Shown: in pieces, positions 42,611-54,798 of the stretch
Layout: the number at the start of each line of letters is the position of its first letter
Position numbering within the stretch: position 1 is the first letter of the stretch
Assembly (NCBI GenBank): GCA_003194525.1
Contig: NBIV01000215.1
Span: forward strand, 1-64,000
DNA from: Gracilariopsis chorda
Lineage: Eukaryota; Rhodophyta; Florideophyceae; Gracilariales; Gracilariaceae
DNA length: 64,000 nt
Direction of reading: 5' to 3'
Made by a program: the position numbers and the translations under genes
The notes under the pieces: generated by a model
Told to the model about the DNA's origin: nothing
What the model saw: only the letters and a program-made list of their open reading frames with translations
Database searches by the model: none

Positions 42611-45600
42611 CTAGCCCTGTAGTATGGCGCTCCCTTCTGAGTCCTCATCGTCTTTTCCCGTGTACGGGTCGGCTGAAACCGACTTTTCGGGTCTACTGGC
42701 GCTACTCGACGAGCGAGGGCGGCAAGTAGATAACTCCAATGACTTGGATTGAGTCCCAGCGGGCGCACTACGACTTCGCGTAGGGCCCTCCCTAACAGGG
42801 GTAAGTTCTTCATTACTGACTTCGTTTTCCACCGGTTGTGCGGTTACACTACGCGAATGAGCGCGTGCATTAACACTTTCCGTTTGGATTTCTGTCTCGC
42901 ATGCAGGCGGGTCACCTTCCTTAGGTCCAGCTGATGCCGGAGCAACCGGAGTTGAATTGTCTGCGTTCTCCCCCTCCTTAGGTTGTGAAACGGCATCTGC
43001 GTTTATCACCGTATTCGGGGGGTTGACTCGCATCGAGTTTGTAGGGGTAGCCCGAGAGAGTACGAGGTTACCCTTGGGGGGTTCCCATAATTCAGGTAGT
43101 TCGGCCAAACTGCGACGCGGGTGCGGAAGTAACGAGGGTCGGGGTAGCGTATTAACCAGTTCTGCGGTATCATCCGATGTTGCGGCTTCCTGATTACCGT
43201 CCGCACGCGGAGAAGAATTTCCTGTGAAGGAGTTGGCGCGCGGCAGACGCGATCGCGTGATACCCGTTCGTGTTGGTTATCGATATCCAGCACTACGGTG
43301 TCCTGTTGAACTGAAATCACCCGATAGAGTCCACTCGTAATAGGCGATAATTTGTGACGACGTTCCTTCTCAGGGTTGTAGTACTCCTTACGAAGGAACA
43401 CATAATCACCGGCCCGTAGCTCGGGCAGCGGTTTACGAATACGATCGTCAAAATTCCGCTTGTATGCGGCCAGAGCCTTCTTCAATGAGGCGCGAGCGAT
43501 AGGAACCATCTTGGTGAGCCATTTCTTCCACGTTTCACGGTACGAACCCCGGGAGGGGTAACTATCCAAAGTTGGTTGAGCCTCGATTGCCAGAGGAGGC
43601 GGCGTTCTTGACAGAACCAATTCGAATGGTGATAACGATGTTACCCGATGAACCTGGGTGTTGTACGCGTAAGTAATTGCGTCAGGGTAAATGTCCCAAG
43701 ATTTGGGGTGTTCCGCAACGTATGCTCTTGAAGCACCGAGTAGCGTTCGGTTGAACCTCTCTACGTGCCCATTTGTCTGAGGATGATAAGTTGTAATAAA
43801 CACATTCCTAATGTCCAGGATTCTGCAAACATCTTGAAAGAACTTTGATGTGAACTGCGATCCGTTGTCGGAGAGTAGCTGTACCGGTGGGCCGTAAACG
43901 AAAACCCAATGGGTGACGAATGCTTGAGCCACAGTGGCAGCAGTGATCCTCTTGAGGGGCACAGTTCTCACGAGCTTCGAGAACCTGTCAGTTATGACCA
44001 GTAGGTATTGGTTACCTCTCGAGGTTTTTATGAGTTCTCCTAAGATGTCGATGGCCACGAGTTCGAGCGGTGCCCTTGCAGGGAATAAAGTTAACGGTTT
44101 CGAATACTTCCGAAGTCGGATATTATTCTTCGCGCACTCCGAACAGAAGCGACGAACCGCGTAACAGTCAAAAGCCTTCACGGGCCAATAAAAGTTCTTT
44201 CGTAGGGTGAGATATAACTTCCTTCCTCCCGGGTGGGCTCCAAGCTTCACGTAGTGTGACATGTGAAGGACACGACTCTGCAAAGAGTGAGGCACCACAA
44301 TTTGGGGGTTAGCTTCCACCATTCGGACTAAGTAGCCCTGGTCGTTGGTCCCAAAAGTTATGTTGTATCCACCGTTAAGACGGGCGCGAACCTGTGTGTA
44401 AAAGGGGTCGGATTGCTGTTCCCTAATCATCTCTTCAGGGGTAATGGGTATAAATGAACCGGCAACCGGTTCTGCGGTCTGTGTGGCGAAAATGTCGTCA
44501 CACACGTCATCCGAAAGTATTTCAGCGCCTCCCTGGAGGTCACCAACCATGAAGCATGGTATTTCAGCATCTTTCGTGGGTTCTGCTTCAGCGGAAGTTC
44601 CCAGATGGGAGAGAGCGTCTGCCTGCAAGTTAAGGCTTCCATTCTTGTACATCACTTCGAAGTAGAATTCCGAAAGTCGGAGACGCCAACGCATCAAGCG
44701 ACCCGAAGGCTCGGTGATTTCTATTAACCACCTGAGACAGGAGTGATCCGTGTGTACTCGGAAGTGAGTTCCCATCAAGTAGGGCCTGAGTGTCGAGAGC
44801 GCCCAGACCACGGCAAGGCATTTCTTCTCAGAGACTGAGTAATTCCGTTCGTGCACGTTCAGTGATCGCGACCAGTACCCAATGGGGCGTCGTTCACCGG
44901 TCTCGTCGGTTTGAAATAGCGCACAGCCAACCTGGTTCGCACTAGCGTCAGTGTCGACCTCATAAGGTAGCCCATGTTTGGGGAGAGCCAAAATTGGCGG
45001 AGAAGTTACGGCGTTGACCAAAGCCGTAAAAGCGGATGCCTCAGCATCGCCAAAGGGGTCCAGTTCGACTGGCTGTCCTTTCGTAAGGAGTTTGTTCAGT
45101 GGAGCCGCGATCTCCGCAAAGTTCGGAACGAAACGTCGGTACACATTACACAGTCCTAGGAAGGATCGGAGCTCCGTCTGGGTGGTTGGATGTTTAGCCT
45201 CCTTTAAGGATTTCACTCGAACCTCGTCGATTGTAAGCTTCCCTGGGCGAAGGATATGCCCCAAATACTTAACCCATTCGGTGAAAAACTCACACTTCTT
45301 GAGCTTCAATTTAATTCCTCTGTCACGCAGTACTCTCATAACGTCCCGGACATGGGAGAGATGCTCGTCCAGATTGTTGGAGAACACGACGATGTCGTCC
45401 AGATACACCAGACAAGTGGTCCACTTGAACTTAGCAAGGAGGATATCAACCGCTCGCTGGAACGTTGCGGGTGCGTTGGTTAGCCTAAAGGGCATACGCC
45501 GAAAACGGTATAAGCCTTGATGACACACAAACGCCGTCTTGTCTCGGTCATCCTCCCTGATTGGGATTTGCCAAGAGCCCCAATTAGCGTCCAGGGTGGT

Positions 45601-46062
45601 AAACACATTTGCACTCCCAAGGGAGTCGATATACTCGTCCATCCGGGGTATCGGATATACATCTTTCACCGTGACTGCGTTCGGTCGTCGGTAGTTAATG
45701 CAGAACCGCCAAGGACCATCCGGCTTCGGAACTAACACGACTGGCGACGCCCATGCTGATTGAGCGGCCTCGATCACGCCAGCGCGTAGCATCTTCTCGA
45801 CTTGAGACTTCTCTTCCTCTCGAGCTTTCGGTCCAGCCCTATAAGGGTGTTGAGCAATGGGCCGAGTGTTCGGAAGTAGATCAATGCAGTGCTCTGTAAC
45901 TCCAATTGTTCCCAGAGTGCCATCCCACATGGGAGTAAATTCGCGTAACATGTCGCGTAACCTCTCCCGATGGGACTCCGGTACATGCTCCAAATTGAGA
46001 TTCATTAACTCCTTAACAGGATCCGTCTGTTCACTGCCAGGTGATAGAGGTTCGGCCTCCAA
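42611..46062 (-). pseudogene. pol: RT, RNase H and integrase of element B
   Basis: The 1018-residue frame 46062-43006 contains the RT (YLDDIVVFSNN near residue 218), RNase H (VDTDASANQVGC near 370; VHTDHSCLRW) and integrase. The integrase has zinc-head HMSHYVKLGAH...CSEC near 600, Asp in AIDILGEL, Asp in LSDNGSQFTS, and Glu in PQTNGHVERFNRT, then a GPY/F-like tail. Two RT motifs are altered relative to A: TLDANWGSWQ for TLDANSGYWQ and MPFRLTNAP for MPFGLTNAP. At about 43230 the frame changes. The homologous tail continues as the frame ending 42611 (LPELWEPPKGNLVL... Ser/Glu-rich), so the last part of the 1018-residue frame is not authentic. Confidence 0.88.
42968..42980 (-). other. Second internal polypurine tract in element B
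   Basis: Minus strand TAAGGAGGGGGAG, identical to the 3' tract, located in the C-terminal tail of pol where it encodes KEGE. A related 11-base tract lies at 46140-46150 in the protease-RT linker. Confidence 0.5.
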
Positions 46063-46251
46063 AGGTTGCTAGAGTTCTAAACCCGGAATCGTTTGGGTGT
46101 TCTCCGACGCAACTGTGTCGTGGGAATCAGCGGCTTCCGCCCCCTCCTTAGGGTCAGATACTCCGAGAACCTTTTCAAACGGAATTTTCGTTGCAACTAC
46201 CGCTGACGGGTGAGGCAAGATAGAAACAATTATTTGCTTCTTGACCAGGTA

Positions 46252-47121
46252 CTAGGTAGATTTTCCAAATTTGGCAACTAAGACCTTGAAAGGTGTGTCG
46301 GGCTCAATGAGAACAACTTTGTTAGCGAGTGAAAGCTGACGCTGTTCGTATAAACCCGGCATCGGTTGAACGACGTGGAGACCAAATTGTTTGGTGGTGA
46401 CTTCTACCCACACTTGGGCTTCCGGTGGAATTTGCAAAGACTTCGCAACGTGCAACTTCGTAGAAACCGGGTTGTGTTCCGGTGCTTTCTGCGCAACCGG
46501 TAACGGTACATGCTTCCGCGTGGCGGTTCTTATCGGCTTCCGGACGATCGGAATAAGGGAACCGTCTTCCATTTCCACCGTCCTCTTACGGGGGCGAATT
46601 GCCTCAACGAAACGGTCGCAAAAGTCACAACCGAATATAACCGGTGCTGCGAGCGAGTCGCAGACGATGAAATCCAGCTGTACCAAACAGGTTCCAAGCC
46701 TCACAAGGAGAGTGATATACCCAGCACTACGTATCAGGTTTCCGTTTTCATTGCCGATATCCAACCCTGGACCAAAACGGACGTTCTCCCAAAGGGCGGG
46801 TGGTACTAACTTCCTGTGTATCAAGTTGGGGGCAGCTCCTGTATCAAGGAAAGATAACTGACGCACCATGAACTGGTTAGATAGGCCGAGGTTGGCGTAA
46901 ACCTTATAATTCGTCTTGGCCATGACCAGGATTCTATCCGGGATACGGAGGTTGCGGGACCGTATCCAGGGGCAACGTAAAACACCAAGGTGTTCCGAAT
47001 CCACGTCTGTGGCAGCCATCTTCCTAGTAAGGATTCTAACAGCCGGGGAGCGAAGCGTCGGCGCCTCGTGCGTCTTCAGCTTTGGCTCAGAAGACGCCCC
47101 TCCCACAGGGGAGACTACCAA
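46252..47121 (-). pseudogene. pol: Protease region of element B
   Basis: The frame holds WIRSRNLRIPDRILVMAK and the aspartic protease site SFLDTGAAPNLIHRKL near residue 95, followed by PVIFGCDFCDRF. It shares its frame with RT but is separated from it by TAG codons at 46252 and 46068. The first replaces a Trp or Gln codon of the conserved T-x-W-LVKxQ segment. In elements A and C the same region precedes RT. Confidence 0.85.
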
Positions 47122-47264
47122 GTTTAGTTTTTTGGGACCGATGCCTCCGGTTGTTGGAGACTTCCGTCCGAGGAATTCACAGGATCCCCAGTCGCCAGTA
47201 CGGTGCTTTCCACAACGTTCCTGCTCGGTGCCGGTATTGCGGAGACGGTCGGACGGCCATCACC

Positions 47265-49208
47265 TCAAGATTGGTTCAACACCCACTTGGCTACCTCATA
47301 GGCTGTTTTACGAACCCGAGCCTGAACTTCCGGGGGTAAAGCTTCGTACTGAGCGACGATGGTCGACCTTTCCCGTGCAGGGAGAGTACATTGCGTAGAG
47401 AGATGCCCAGGGGCATAGCACTCATAGCAAATTACCGAGGTCGGCGTGTATCGCGGACGGGAGTCCACTCGACGGGGTGGTATGTTCTCCTTCCAACCAG
47501 GGCGACTGAATCTTGTTGTGTGACCTGCATAAGCAATAGCAGATGCCGGTATTCGGTTTCGATTAGCATGTAATGCTGCATCACTTTCTGACGATGGAAC
47601 CGAAGTTGACGGTAAATCTGAAGTGCCGATCGAATCAAGGTTTTCGCCAATGAGGTGTACATGATCCTCATCAGGACTAGAAATGTGAGCTCAAGAATGG
47701 CTCTTCATCGAGTCAGATCCCTCTACAAAGAGTACTCTTTTACTTTTCGGCTTCTCCCGCGCTCGCGGCGTATCTCCTTCCGCTTGCGCATCTTGAACCA
47801 GCTCTGGGTAGGTGATCTTTCTGTGCTCTTCCCGGTGTCGGGCTATCAATGCCCGGATTGCGGGATCCAATCCATCGACAAACATGGCACATCTCTACTG
47901 AGAAGGGAGAACGTTACCGCATCGGTGAAACGCCTTATTCAAGCGCATCGAATAAACCGTCTCGGTTTGATCAGGACGTTGCTTAGTATCCCTCAGAGCC
48001 AGAGTCGCCTGCTGGATTGCCTGTCCAGTAGCATACGACCTTAAAAGGTATTGAACTGCTTCGGGCCAGTTCGTGACACCGCCTTCCGAGGCTCTAGAGG
48101 ACCCACGGACGGAGTTATACTGATCTTCAGCTGAACCCTTGAGGTAATACGGGAGAGCCAGATACGCCTGTCCCTCGTTCATACCGAGTACATCGGCTTC
48201 TTGAACGAACCTCGCGAGGAACTCTAGCAACAGGATCGGGTCTTCACCAGTAAACTCTTGCTTATTCATGGTGATTCCGAGTCTTCGGATACAGTCCTTC
48301 ACCTTACCAGTACTTCTCGAGGTACGTTGACCAGAGTACTTCTGCAATCGATAATAACGGTACGATAGCAACTTCCGATATAACGGATTAGTATTCTTCA
48401 ATTCCTTCAGTCCAGGACTCTTCTTACCCTTCTTTCGGGTGCGGATAGCCCCGTATGAGGTGTCCGTGACCTTCGACCGAGTAGAACGGGAGCGGCGACG
48501 ACTACCTTCACCATCCGCTGACTCGGATGAAGAGGACGACGAGCTATCCGAGCTACTGTCAGAATCAGAAACTGATAAATCTGAAAAGGTTTTGAACTTC
48601 TTCCTAGACTTGCGACGGTGCCGTTTTTCGGAACGATGCTCAGAAACCTCCGAATTGGAATTATGCCAGTCAGCGGCTTCAACCTCACCATCTATCCGAA
48701 TTGTGGCTTCCAAGGTATCCAATCGAGCGTGGATTCGATCCGTGGTAACTCGGAACTCTTCCGTCGTTCGATTGTAACCTTCAACAAAGGCCCTTGGTGC
48801 TCTAAAGCTTTCCAAAGATGAGTTCATTTCCCGTCTCAGGAGTCGAATGTCTCCCGAAACATCCCTAACTTGGGCGTCATCTAATTTACGCCGAAGTTCG
48901 GTCACTTGTTGAAGGAGTTCCACGTGAGTGACAGTGGCGACATTCACACGGGCGTCCAACACAGTATAATCCGTAGAGTTCAGTCTCTCTCAAGGGGCTG
49001 ATGAAGGGGTTTCCACGATGGCTTGTGGGGCCGTTGGGGCAGCAACCTCTTGAGGTCCGGGTTCTATTGAGCGTGCATTACGATTATTCGGGTCGTTCAC
49101 AGTTGTATCCATCTCCGGAGTGGAGGACCGAGATCTAGGAGGCACCGATGATCGGGGAACTTCCGAATTGACGGACCAAGACCTCTATGACTGAAGATTG
49201 GGCGGCAT
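47265..49208 (-). pseudogene. gag: Gag of element B, with stops and a frameshift
   Basis: The start at 49208 is chosen from the CTGCAG-C-ATG context shared with A. TAG at about 49187 and TGA at 48992-48990 interrupt the N-terminal part. The core frame 48962-47895 (LKELKNTNPLYRKLLSYRYYRLQ, AEDQYNSVRGSSRASEGG) matches A well. A frame change near 47895 leads into VDGLDPAIRALIARHREE (47885-47691). The knuckle CYECYAPGHLSTQC is intact at about 47430-47389 in the frame that ends at 47265. Confidence 0.85.
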
Positions 49209-49399
49209 GCTGCAGATAGCCAACCGATACTCGGGACAACAGTAAAGCTTCACCAAATTTCCAAACTGCGGAGAAAGAAAAGAGAATTGACTTCGATCGA
49301 ACCCAAGCGACTGGGTAACCAAAAGAGACGGTTCTCGAAAACGAGACAAAGTAATTCCAATACCAATACTCAACAGAGTACCATTTGATCTTAATCCCT

Positions 49400-49417
49400 T
49401 CTAAGTCAGGAGACCAA
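49400..49417 (-). other. Primer-binding site of element B
   Basis: Minus strand TGGTCTCCTGACTTAGAA, three bases after the LTR end. It differs from the sites of A and C by two transitions. Confidence 0.72.
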
Positions 49418-49420
49418 AAT

Positions 49421-49713
49421 GTAGAGCAAAACCCTCTGAAGAGAGTTCGCTTACCGGATGTCCGGGGTACGCCTTCTATGGAGGTGAACATAGCGGAAGA
49501 GCCCTCTGCCCGTACTCAGTGCGGTGCACGCCGGGTGTAAGACCGGAGGCGGTTACTGGATATACCTGCAGAGGTGAAGGACCAAGGGATAGTAAGACCA
49601 ACAGGGAATCGGGGAAAACCCGGAAAAGAGGGGAAAAGAGATAGGGAAGAGGGGCACCGTAGGACGGTGAACGCTCGTGGGAAAGCAAAACCCAGAGCGG
49701 AGCCGCGGACCGT
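49421..49713 (-). repeat. Remnant of the 5' LTR of element B (293 bp)
   Basis: It matches the terminal 293 bp of the 3' LTR at 38618-38910 and stops sharply after CCGCGGACCGTG. The remaining ~630 bp of LTR are missing. The sequence from 49714 on is unrelated and leads into the DIRS-like relic, so the break marks a deletion or later insertion. Confidence 0.88.
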
Positions 49714-50029
49714 GAAGGTTATGGCAATACAAACTACAGACGGAGTCTACTGCGCAACACGAACGATACAGGGAGGAACGGACTCCGGTAATAACTTTCA
49801 GTCCGTGACCGGCGAACACTTCACCGAGAGGGTGAAACGCGTGATAGAGTGGCTGAATGACTTTCTCATGCGTTCACTCCACGCGTAATCAGAGAGCAGG
49901 TCCCCAGATCGAAAGATCCTGCTTGTGGGTTGAATCGAATCTAACATGGACATAGTCCCATCTGCAAGCTCCATTCTTCTACCGGAGCGATTGGTCAGGC
50001 CATATTCACTTCGAGGAACATCAAGCTCC

Positions 50030-51830
50030 ATTTCGGGTTCAAGCTCTGGTACCGGGCCTAAATGGTCTGTGGTAGGGCTCGTAGCTCTTCGATGCAAGAC
50101 GCCATCCGCAAGGCCTCCTTGGACCAGGCTTGGCGTGGCAAGCTCGGAATCAGCAGCATCGCCGGCGCTTTTGTTTTACGAAGCTTGTAGAGTGTGGCCG
50201 ATATCTGATCCACTGGCGGGCATAGCAGGCACACTTGTTCATTGTCCCATGTTGGACGCAAGTTTCGCATATGCCTGATGAAGAAGGAACTGCGGGTGCT
50301 CTCCTACTGGGCGACATGGGGACGCATCCCGTGGTGCCTTCATACAATCCACTACGGAATACCTGAGCTGTCGCCTGATCTGTAGTCTCCTCGGCAGAAG
50401 CGTCACCACAGCCCGTCTGCAAACCGATTGGAAACGGAAGTAATCAATTCAGAACGAAGCCGAATACCAAGGGTATCTAAAACCAGTTTCAGTTTACGCA
50501 GCTCCTTCATCATGGTCCGGGAAGCCGAAATAAAGGAGTTTGTGATATGAACCACGGCTTGGTTGTCGATGTGTAATAACAAGTTCCGATGCTCTTCCTT
50601 GACAATCCTGCATCCAAGATTGCCCAGCAGCAACAGACGAATGGCTTTCATCTCTCGATAGCTGATAGATTCGGCTCGATTTTTCCAGCTCCGGATTCCT
50701 TGAGCTATCCAGAAGCCATTGACTCTTGGACGAAGATCCTGGGGGTTGAACGTCCCACCGTAGCCCACGTCCGGGGCGTCCGTATGAAGAACTGCAGAAG
50801 GGGTGGGAGGTATCATTGGCCGCCTCTCTAGTTCTTGGGAGCTGAGTTGCTGCCATTGTCGAAAATCCCTTATAATTTGGTGAGTTAAGCGAACTCGACC
50901 TTTTTGGTCCCGAGCTTTCTTCACTGATATATCCCAGTAAAGGGAGTGGGTGTAGAATATGGCATAAGACATAGCCAAAAAGAGTGCAACACACACACGA
51001 CAGAAGTATTCGATCCTTTTCTTGCCCACCCATCTCCGTCCAAAGCGCACCTCTCTCAGGAGAGCCTTGGATAAGCTTTGCAACTTCTGTAGTTTGCCGG
51101 GTGCTAAAAGGAACCTCATCGTAGCACTGTCGATAAGTACCTCGAGGTGCTTCACCCTGGTCGAACCTGCTCAGCAGCCTCCTGAATAGATTGCGCTGGA
51201 ACCCGAAACTTTGCAAGGGAGACCTGGTTGCCTTTCTTCCTTTCTTGAAGTGAGTAGTGCTCGCTATGGTTTCGAAGAGAGAAGGCGCAATGAGCAAGTC
51301 GTCCAGATAAGCCAATACTCGGAAGAAATGTTGCCTCTGGCAATGGACAGAAGGGGAGGTTACCTGCGTGAACCACAGAGAAGACCTTCCTCAGCCGAAC
51401 GGAAGTGCGACACACTGGTAATACGTTCCCGCGCACTAGAAGATAAAGCAGTCTCGCATGTTTGGATGGAGTCGGAAATGGCAGTAGCCATTTTTCAGGT
51501 CGAAAAATATGAAGTGATCCCCCTGCCGTATTTGCATTGCATACTATGGCAATTACTCCATGCTTATTGTGCCTTTCATCCAATGTTTTGACAGTTCCGA
51601 GAGGTTGGCAACAAACCTTTCTTTCCTTCCTTCGGAGATGTGCTGCCATATCGTGAAAGCCGAAGATATAACTGCTCCCTTTTCTTTGGCTTGTAATGCA
51701 TGGGTTTGTGATTTCTCTCGGTAGATAACGCTTGCGCAGCCTTCAAGTAGATCTGCTGTGGCAAACGCTTTGCTTTCCATAGTTGGTGGGATTTCTGCAA
51801 GTTCTTGTTATATCCCTTTCTCGAAAGGTA
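50030..51830 (-). pseudogene. DIRS-like reverse transcriptase-RNase H relic
   Basis: Broken minus-strand frames give a consistent order. An RT head (GAVISSAFTIWQHISEGRKERFVANLSEL, 51680-51590) is followed by FDLKNGYCHF (about 51510) and the catalytic MAYLDDLLIAPS (51315). Then come a linker, the RNase H blocks LHTDAPDVGYGGTFN, SISYREMKAIRLLL and LHIDNQAVVHITNSFISASR (50800-50500), and a closing piece (DQISATLYKLRKTKAPAMLLIPSLPRQAW, 50220-50130). The sequence style (HTDA..GYGG, SxxxRExxAI, closing WP-like block) is that of DIRS-type elements. No tyrosine recombinase or terminal repeat was identified, so the assignment rests on RT-RNase H only. At least four frame changes are present. Confidence 0.6.
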
Positions 51831-52153
51831 CTAGAGGGGATTCGTAGATCTCATAGGTAACTACTCGACAGAAAAATTTGGAGCAGCCCAATCGACGCCA
51901 TGCTTGAGCACGACTCTGTCTTCCACACCATAGCGGACGACATCTACGCTCTGTGGTGACTATTTGTCCCCAGCAACCCTACCTCTATCAGCTTTTTTCG
52001 TTGTGTTGCTGGCAATAAAATTGGAGACTGCTTTCATTAGTTGTGTGTTCATATGTGTGTCAAGTGTTAGCGGTGGAAATGTCATTCCGTTGCCAGAGAC
52101 TTGGTAGAAAACTCTTAGCATAGACGGGATCTTTAACTACCAGGTTGTAGAAT

Positions 52154-52594
52154 TCAGAGCGTATTTACGTAGCCCGAAGACCGTATCGGACGAAAAAAAA
52201 CTCCACAGACATCAAATAGCTCAGACGTGTCTATTTGGTAGTCCCGAAGAGCCTTCTGACAAAAAGACACAGCAGCTTGGTGACATGACATCCAGAATCC
52301 TGCATCATTGATGTAGTTGGCCTCATACTCAAACAAAGCTCGCATGCTCTTGTGGGATTCCATACCTCTTCGTAATGGCCATTTCGTATGTTTGAGGAAG
52401 CTCCCGGTAATGAAACCCACAGATCGGCCTTGTTTGTCATTATGACAGAGTTTTGCGGTGGTTGAATATGCTGTGATTTTCTTGTAGTTGATTCTGGCTT
52501 CATCTAGTGTTTTGCCTTTCGGAACATCTTTGGCTTTGGTAAAAAGATCTTCTGTAATTGAAAGGCTGACAGCAATGGTTGGAGTAGTAGACAT
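52154..52594 (-). CDS. Unrecognised 146-aa protein
   Basis: An uninterrupted frame from ATG reads MSTTPTIAVSLSITEDLFTK and ends RSSGYVNTL. It has a mixed, globular composition with no obvious signal or zinc motif. It lies about 300 bp upstream of the DIRS-like RT on the same strand and could be that element's first gene or an unrelated host gene. Confidence 0.35.
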   Translation of the reverse strand: MSTTPTIAVSLSITEDLFTKAKDVPKGKTLDEARINYKKITAYSTTAKLCHNDKQGRSVGFITGSFLKHTKWPLRRGMESHKSMRALFEYEANYINDAGFWMSCHQAAVSFCQKALRDYQIDTSELFDVCGVFFRPIRSSGYVNTL

Positions 52595-54798
52595 GTTCTG
52601 TAATTGACAAACACTTAGTTTGCTTAGTCTATTTCGTTTGACCGTTTAAAACAGTGCCTACCGCCATGATGGGGACTCTCTAGAGAGTGAGAGAGACATG
52701 CAGGTGAGCCCCGTAGCCACTGGCACTTGAGCCTCGCCTTTGTAGAAACGCCAACGGCGGCGATTGATCGGATCATTGATCATCAATCCGTCGTACGCGT
52801 CGCGCACGCCACATACGTGGCCGGCCTCGCTATGCATTTGACTTTGTTTCATTTGCATGAACGAGTGTCTACACTGAACAAAAACGGTACCTTTGGTACC
52901 CTTCGGAGTCTTTGTGCCTCAATGTCCTTAATTCGATTAAAAAAGAAAAAGAATTAAAAATCAATAAAAATCGACAAGATAGCTGTGTTCTCCAAGGCAC
53001 CGAGGTGCCACAGTGGCACCGACCTGTGATGAAAGTAGTAATGGATATCTCCAATACATAACCGCATACCTGTCGTGATGAGTAGTTATAACACATGTTG
53101 GCATGCAGCATGTTTTAACGGTTTTAAAAACATGCTGTTTGGTAGCCGTTTTGCTTTTGTGTAACAAGTACTTGGGGATACTTGGATCGTTTTTCGAACA
53201 GTTTAACCATCCACAAACAGTTGCTACTTAAAGCAGTAAAACGACGAACGGAGCGCTCTCATCTCTCGCTACCTCGCCAAACCAAACCTACATCAATGTC
53301 CGACCGTAACCTTAGTCCACCTTCTTTCTCTATCGCTCGCCACCCGCGAACACCCCGCCTTGTCTGTCAACACGAAACACCTCCGCCACCGCTCCAGCTG
53401 CCTCCATCGATCGGCGACTCCATTCTGGCCGTGCCTTGCCTTTGTCAGTATATGTCCGAGAATTAGTGAGAGGTGCATGTTCAACTGTCCGTGGTGCTCG
53501 ATTCACGTGGTGCTGGTGGCCAGAAACGTCACAGGCTCTGAAAACCATGTGTCGAGAAGGGCGCTTGTGCCTCGCACTTTTATCTATCGGTTACTATGCA
53601 TCTCATTTTTTTGTCATTAACTGTTTGTATGTTGTCCCAACTGTACTTACATGCTCTCCTCACGATGCTGGTGCGGAGTTGCGGAGCCGCTGTTTGTAGG
53701 CTGCTGATACTGCGCATAGCATCCACGAGCACCCGACGTAATGGAGAACGTTTTTTGAGACCGCGACACGGCCTGCGCACACCTGCGTAGCGTACCCGAT
53801 CAAGAGATGTGGTGCGCCGGAAGCAGCTCGTATACGGTCTGCTGTGCTGTGCGTGACCTTAGCCTCAGTCCCGGGTAGGCCACAAGTGTCTGCTTCGTTT
53901 TTGAAGGATGCGATTATGCCCTTTGCACATAAGAGCGGTGTCATGACCGTTGAAGGCGAGGTCGTTTGATGCTTTGTTCATGAGGCCACAGGGACTCGTT
54001 GCAGACTCCGAGAGAAAGTATTTGAATTAGGGATGTGTTTACTATATTTCATAAATCAGGAGCAGTAACGATGGCTTGGCGCATGGGGTGTGAGCTCCGC
54101 TTGCCGCTGCTGTGCTGCGCATAGCGGGCGCACGCTTCTCATGCATAGGTACATTTCGGCAGTGCGTCGCGTTTCAAAAGGGTTCGCTAGTGATGTTCAG
54201 CGACGCTGCGAGCCACCCCACTTCTTCTCTAACAAGACGATGGATGCAGGCGGGACATCTGTAACTGAACAAGCAACTTCTCCCTTCTTCGCATCTATAT
54301 TGCAGCGAAACTGGTGAAATGTATAAGTGGGATGCTAACTCTCCAGTTCAGAAGCCACCAAAAGGGAACTGTTTCCAACTTTAAGAGAACCAAACACACA
54401 ATTTTTTATCGAGATTGAAGATATTACACTCTCATACTAAAGCTTTCATTCTTGCTTGAGTTGAAACCAGTCGTATTTTATGTGTCACCAATTCACATGG
54501 CTTCTTGAGGAGGATATCATATCACGGAGGGCAGGTAATACCACCACGTGATTTTGTATATGCCAGCTTTCAAGGTTCGAAATGGTTTTAACTCATTTCT
54601 CGAAATCATGTAGAGGTAGAAGTTTACCATTTCGTATCCACGCCCATACAAAAATCTCTTCTAACTTCTATAAATATATCCTCGTCATCGCACCAATCTA
54701 AACCGTTCAAAAGCAGCAGGAGTCCTTCCAAAAACCAAACCATCGACTGTAACAACAAGCAAAAACAGCGCTCAGTGCAAAACAAAACAATCCAAACT
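52595..54798. other. Region without a recognised gene
   Basis: AT-rich at 52880-53160, then mixed. Short frames on both strands near 53200-53600 and 53660-53940 overlap each other and show no motif. The 5' side of the zinc-finger gene (54500-54798) should hold its promoter. A TATA-like CTATAAATATATCC at about 54668-54681 lies about 120 bp before its ATG. Confidence 0.45.

Larger units (their letters stand above)
38618..49713 (-). mobile_element. Ty3/gypsy element B with an extra antisense gene
   Basis: On the minus strand: remnant of the 5' LTR (49713-49421), primer site, gag (49208-47265), protease (47121-46252), RT-RNase H-integrase (46062-42611), a 3-kb tail carrying a plus-strand gene (39624-41414), polypurine tract and 3' LTR (39542-38618). 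It is inserted into the integrase of element C. The 5' LTR is cut at 49713, where a DIRS-like relic follows. Over the 293 bp shared by the two LTRs I count about 18 differences, roughly 94% identity. Most of these give A or T in the 3' copy. Confidence 0.88.
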
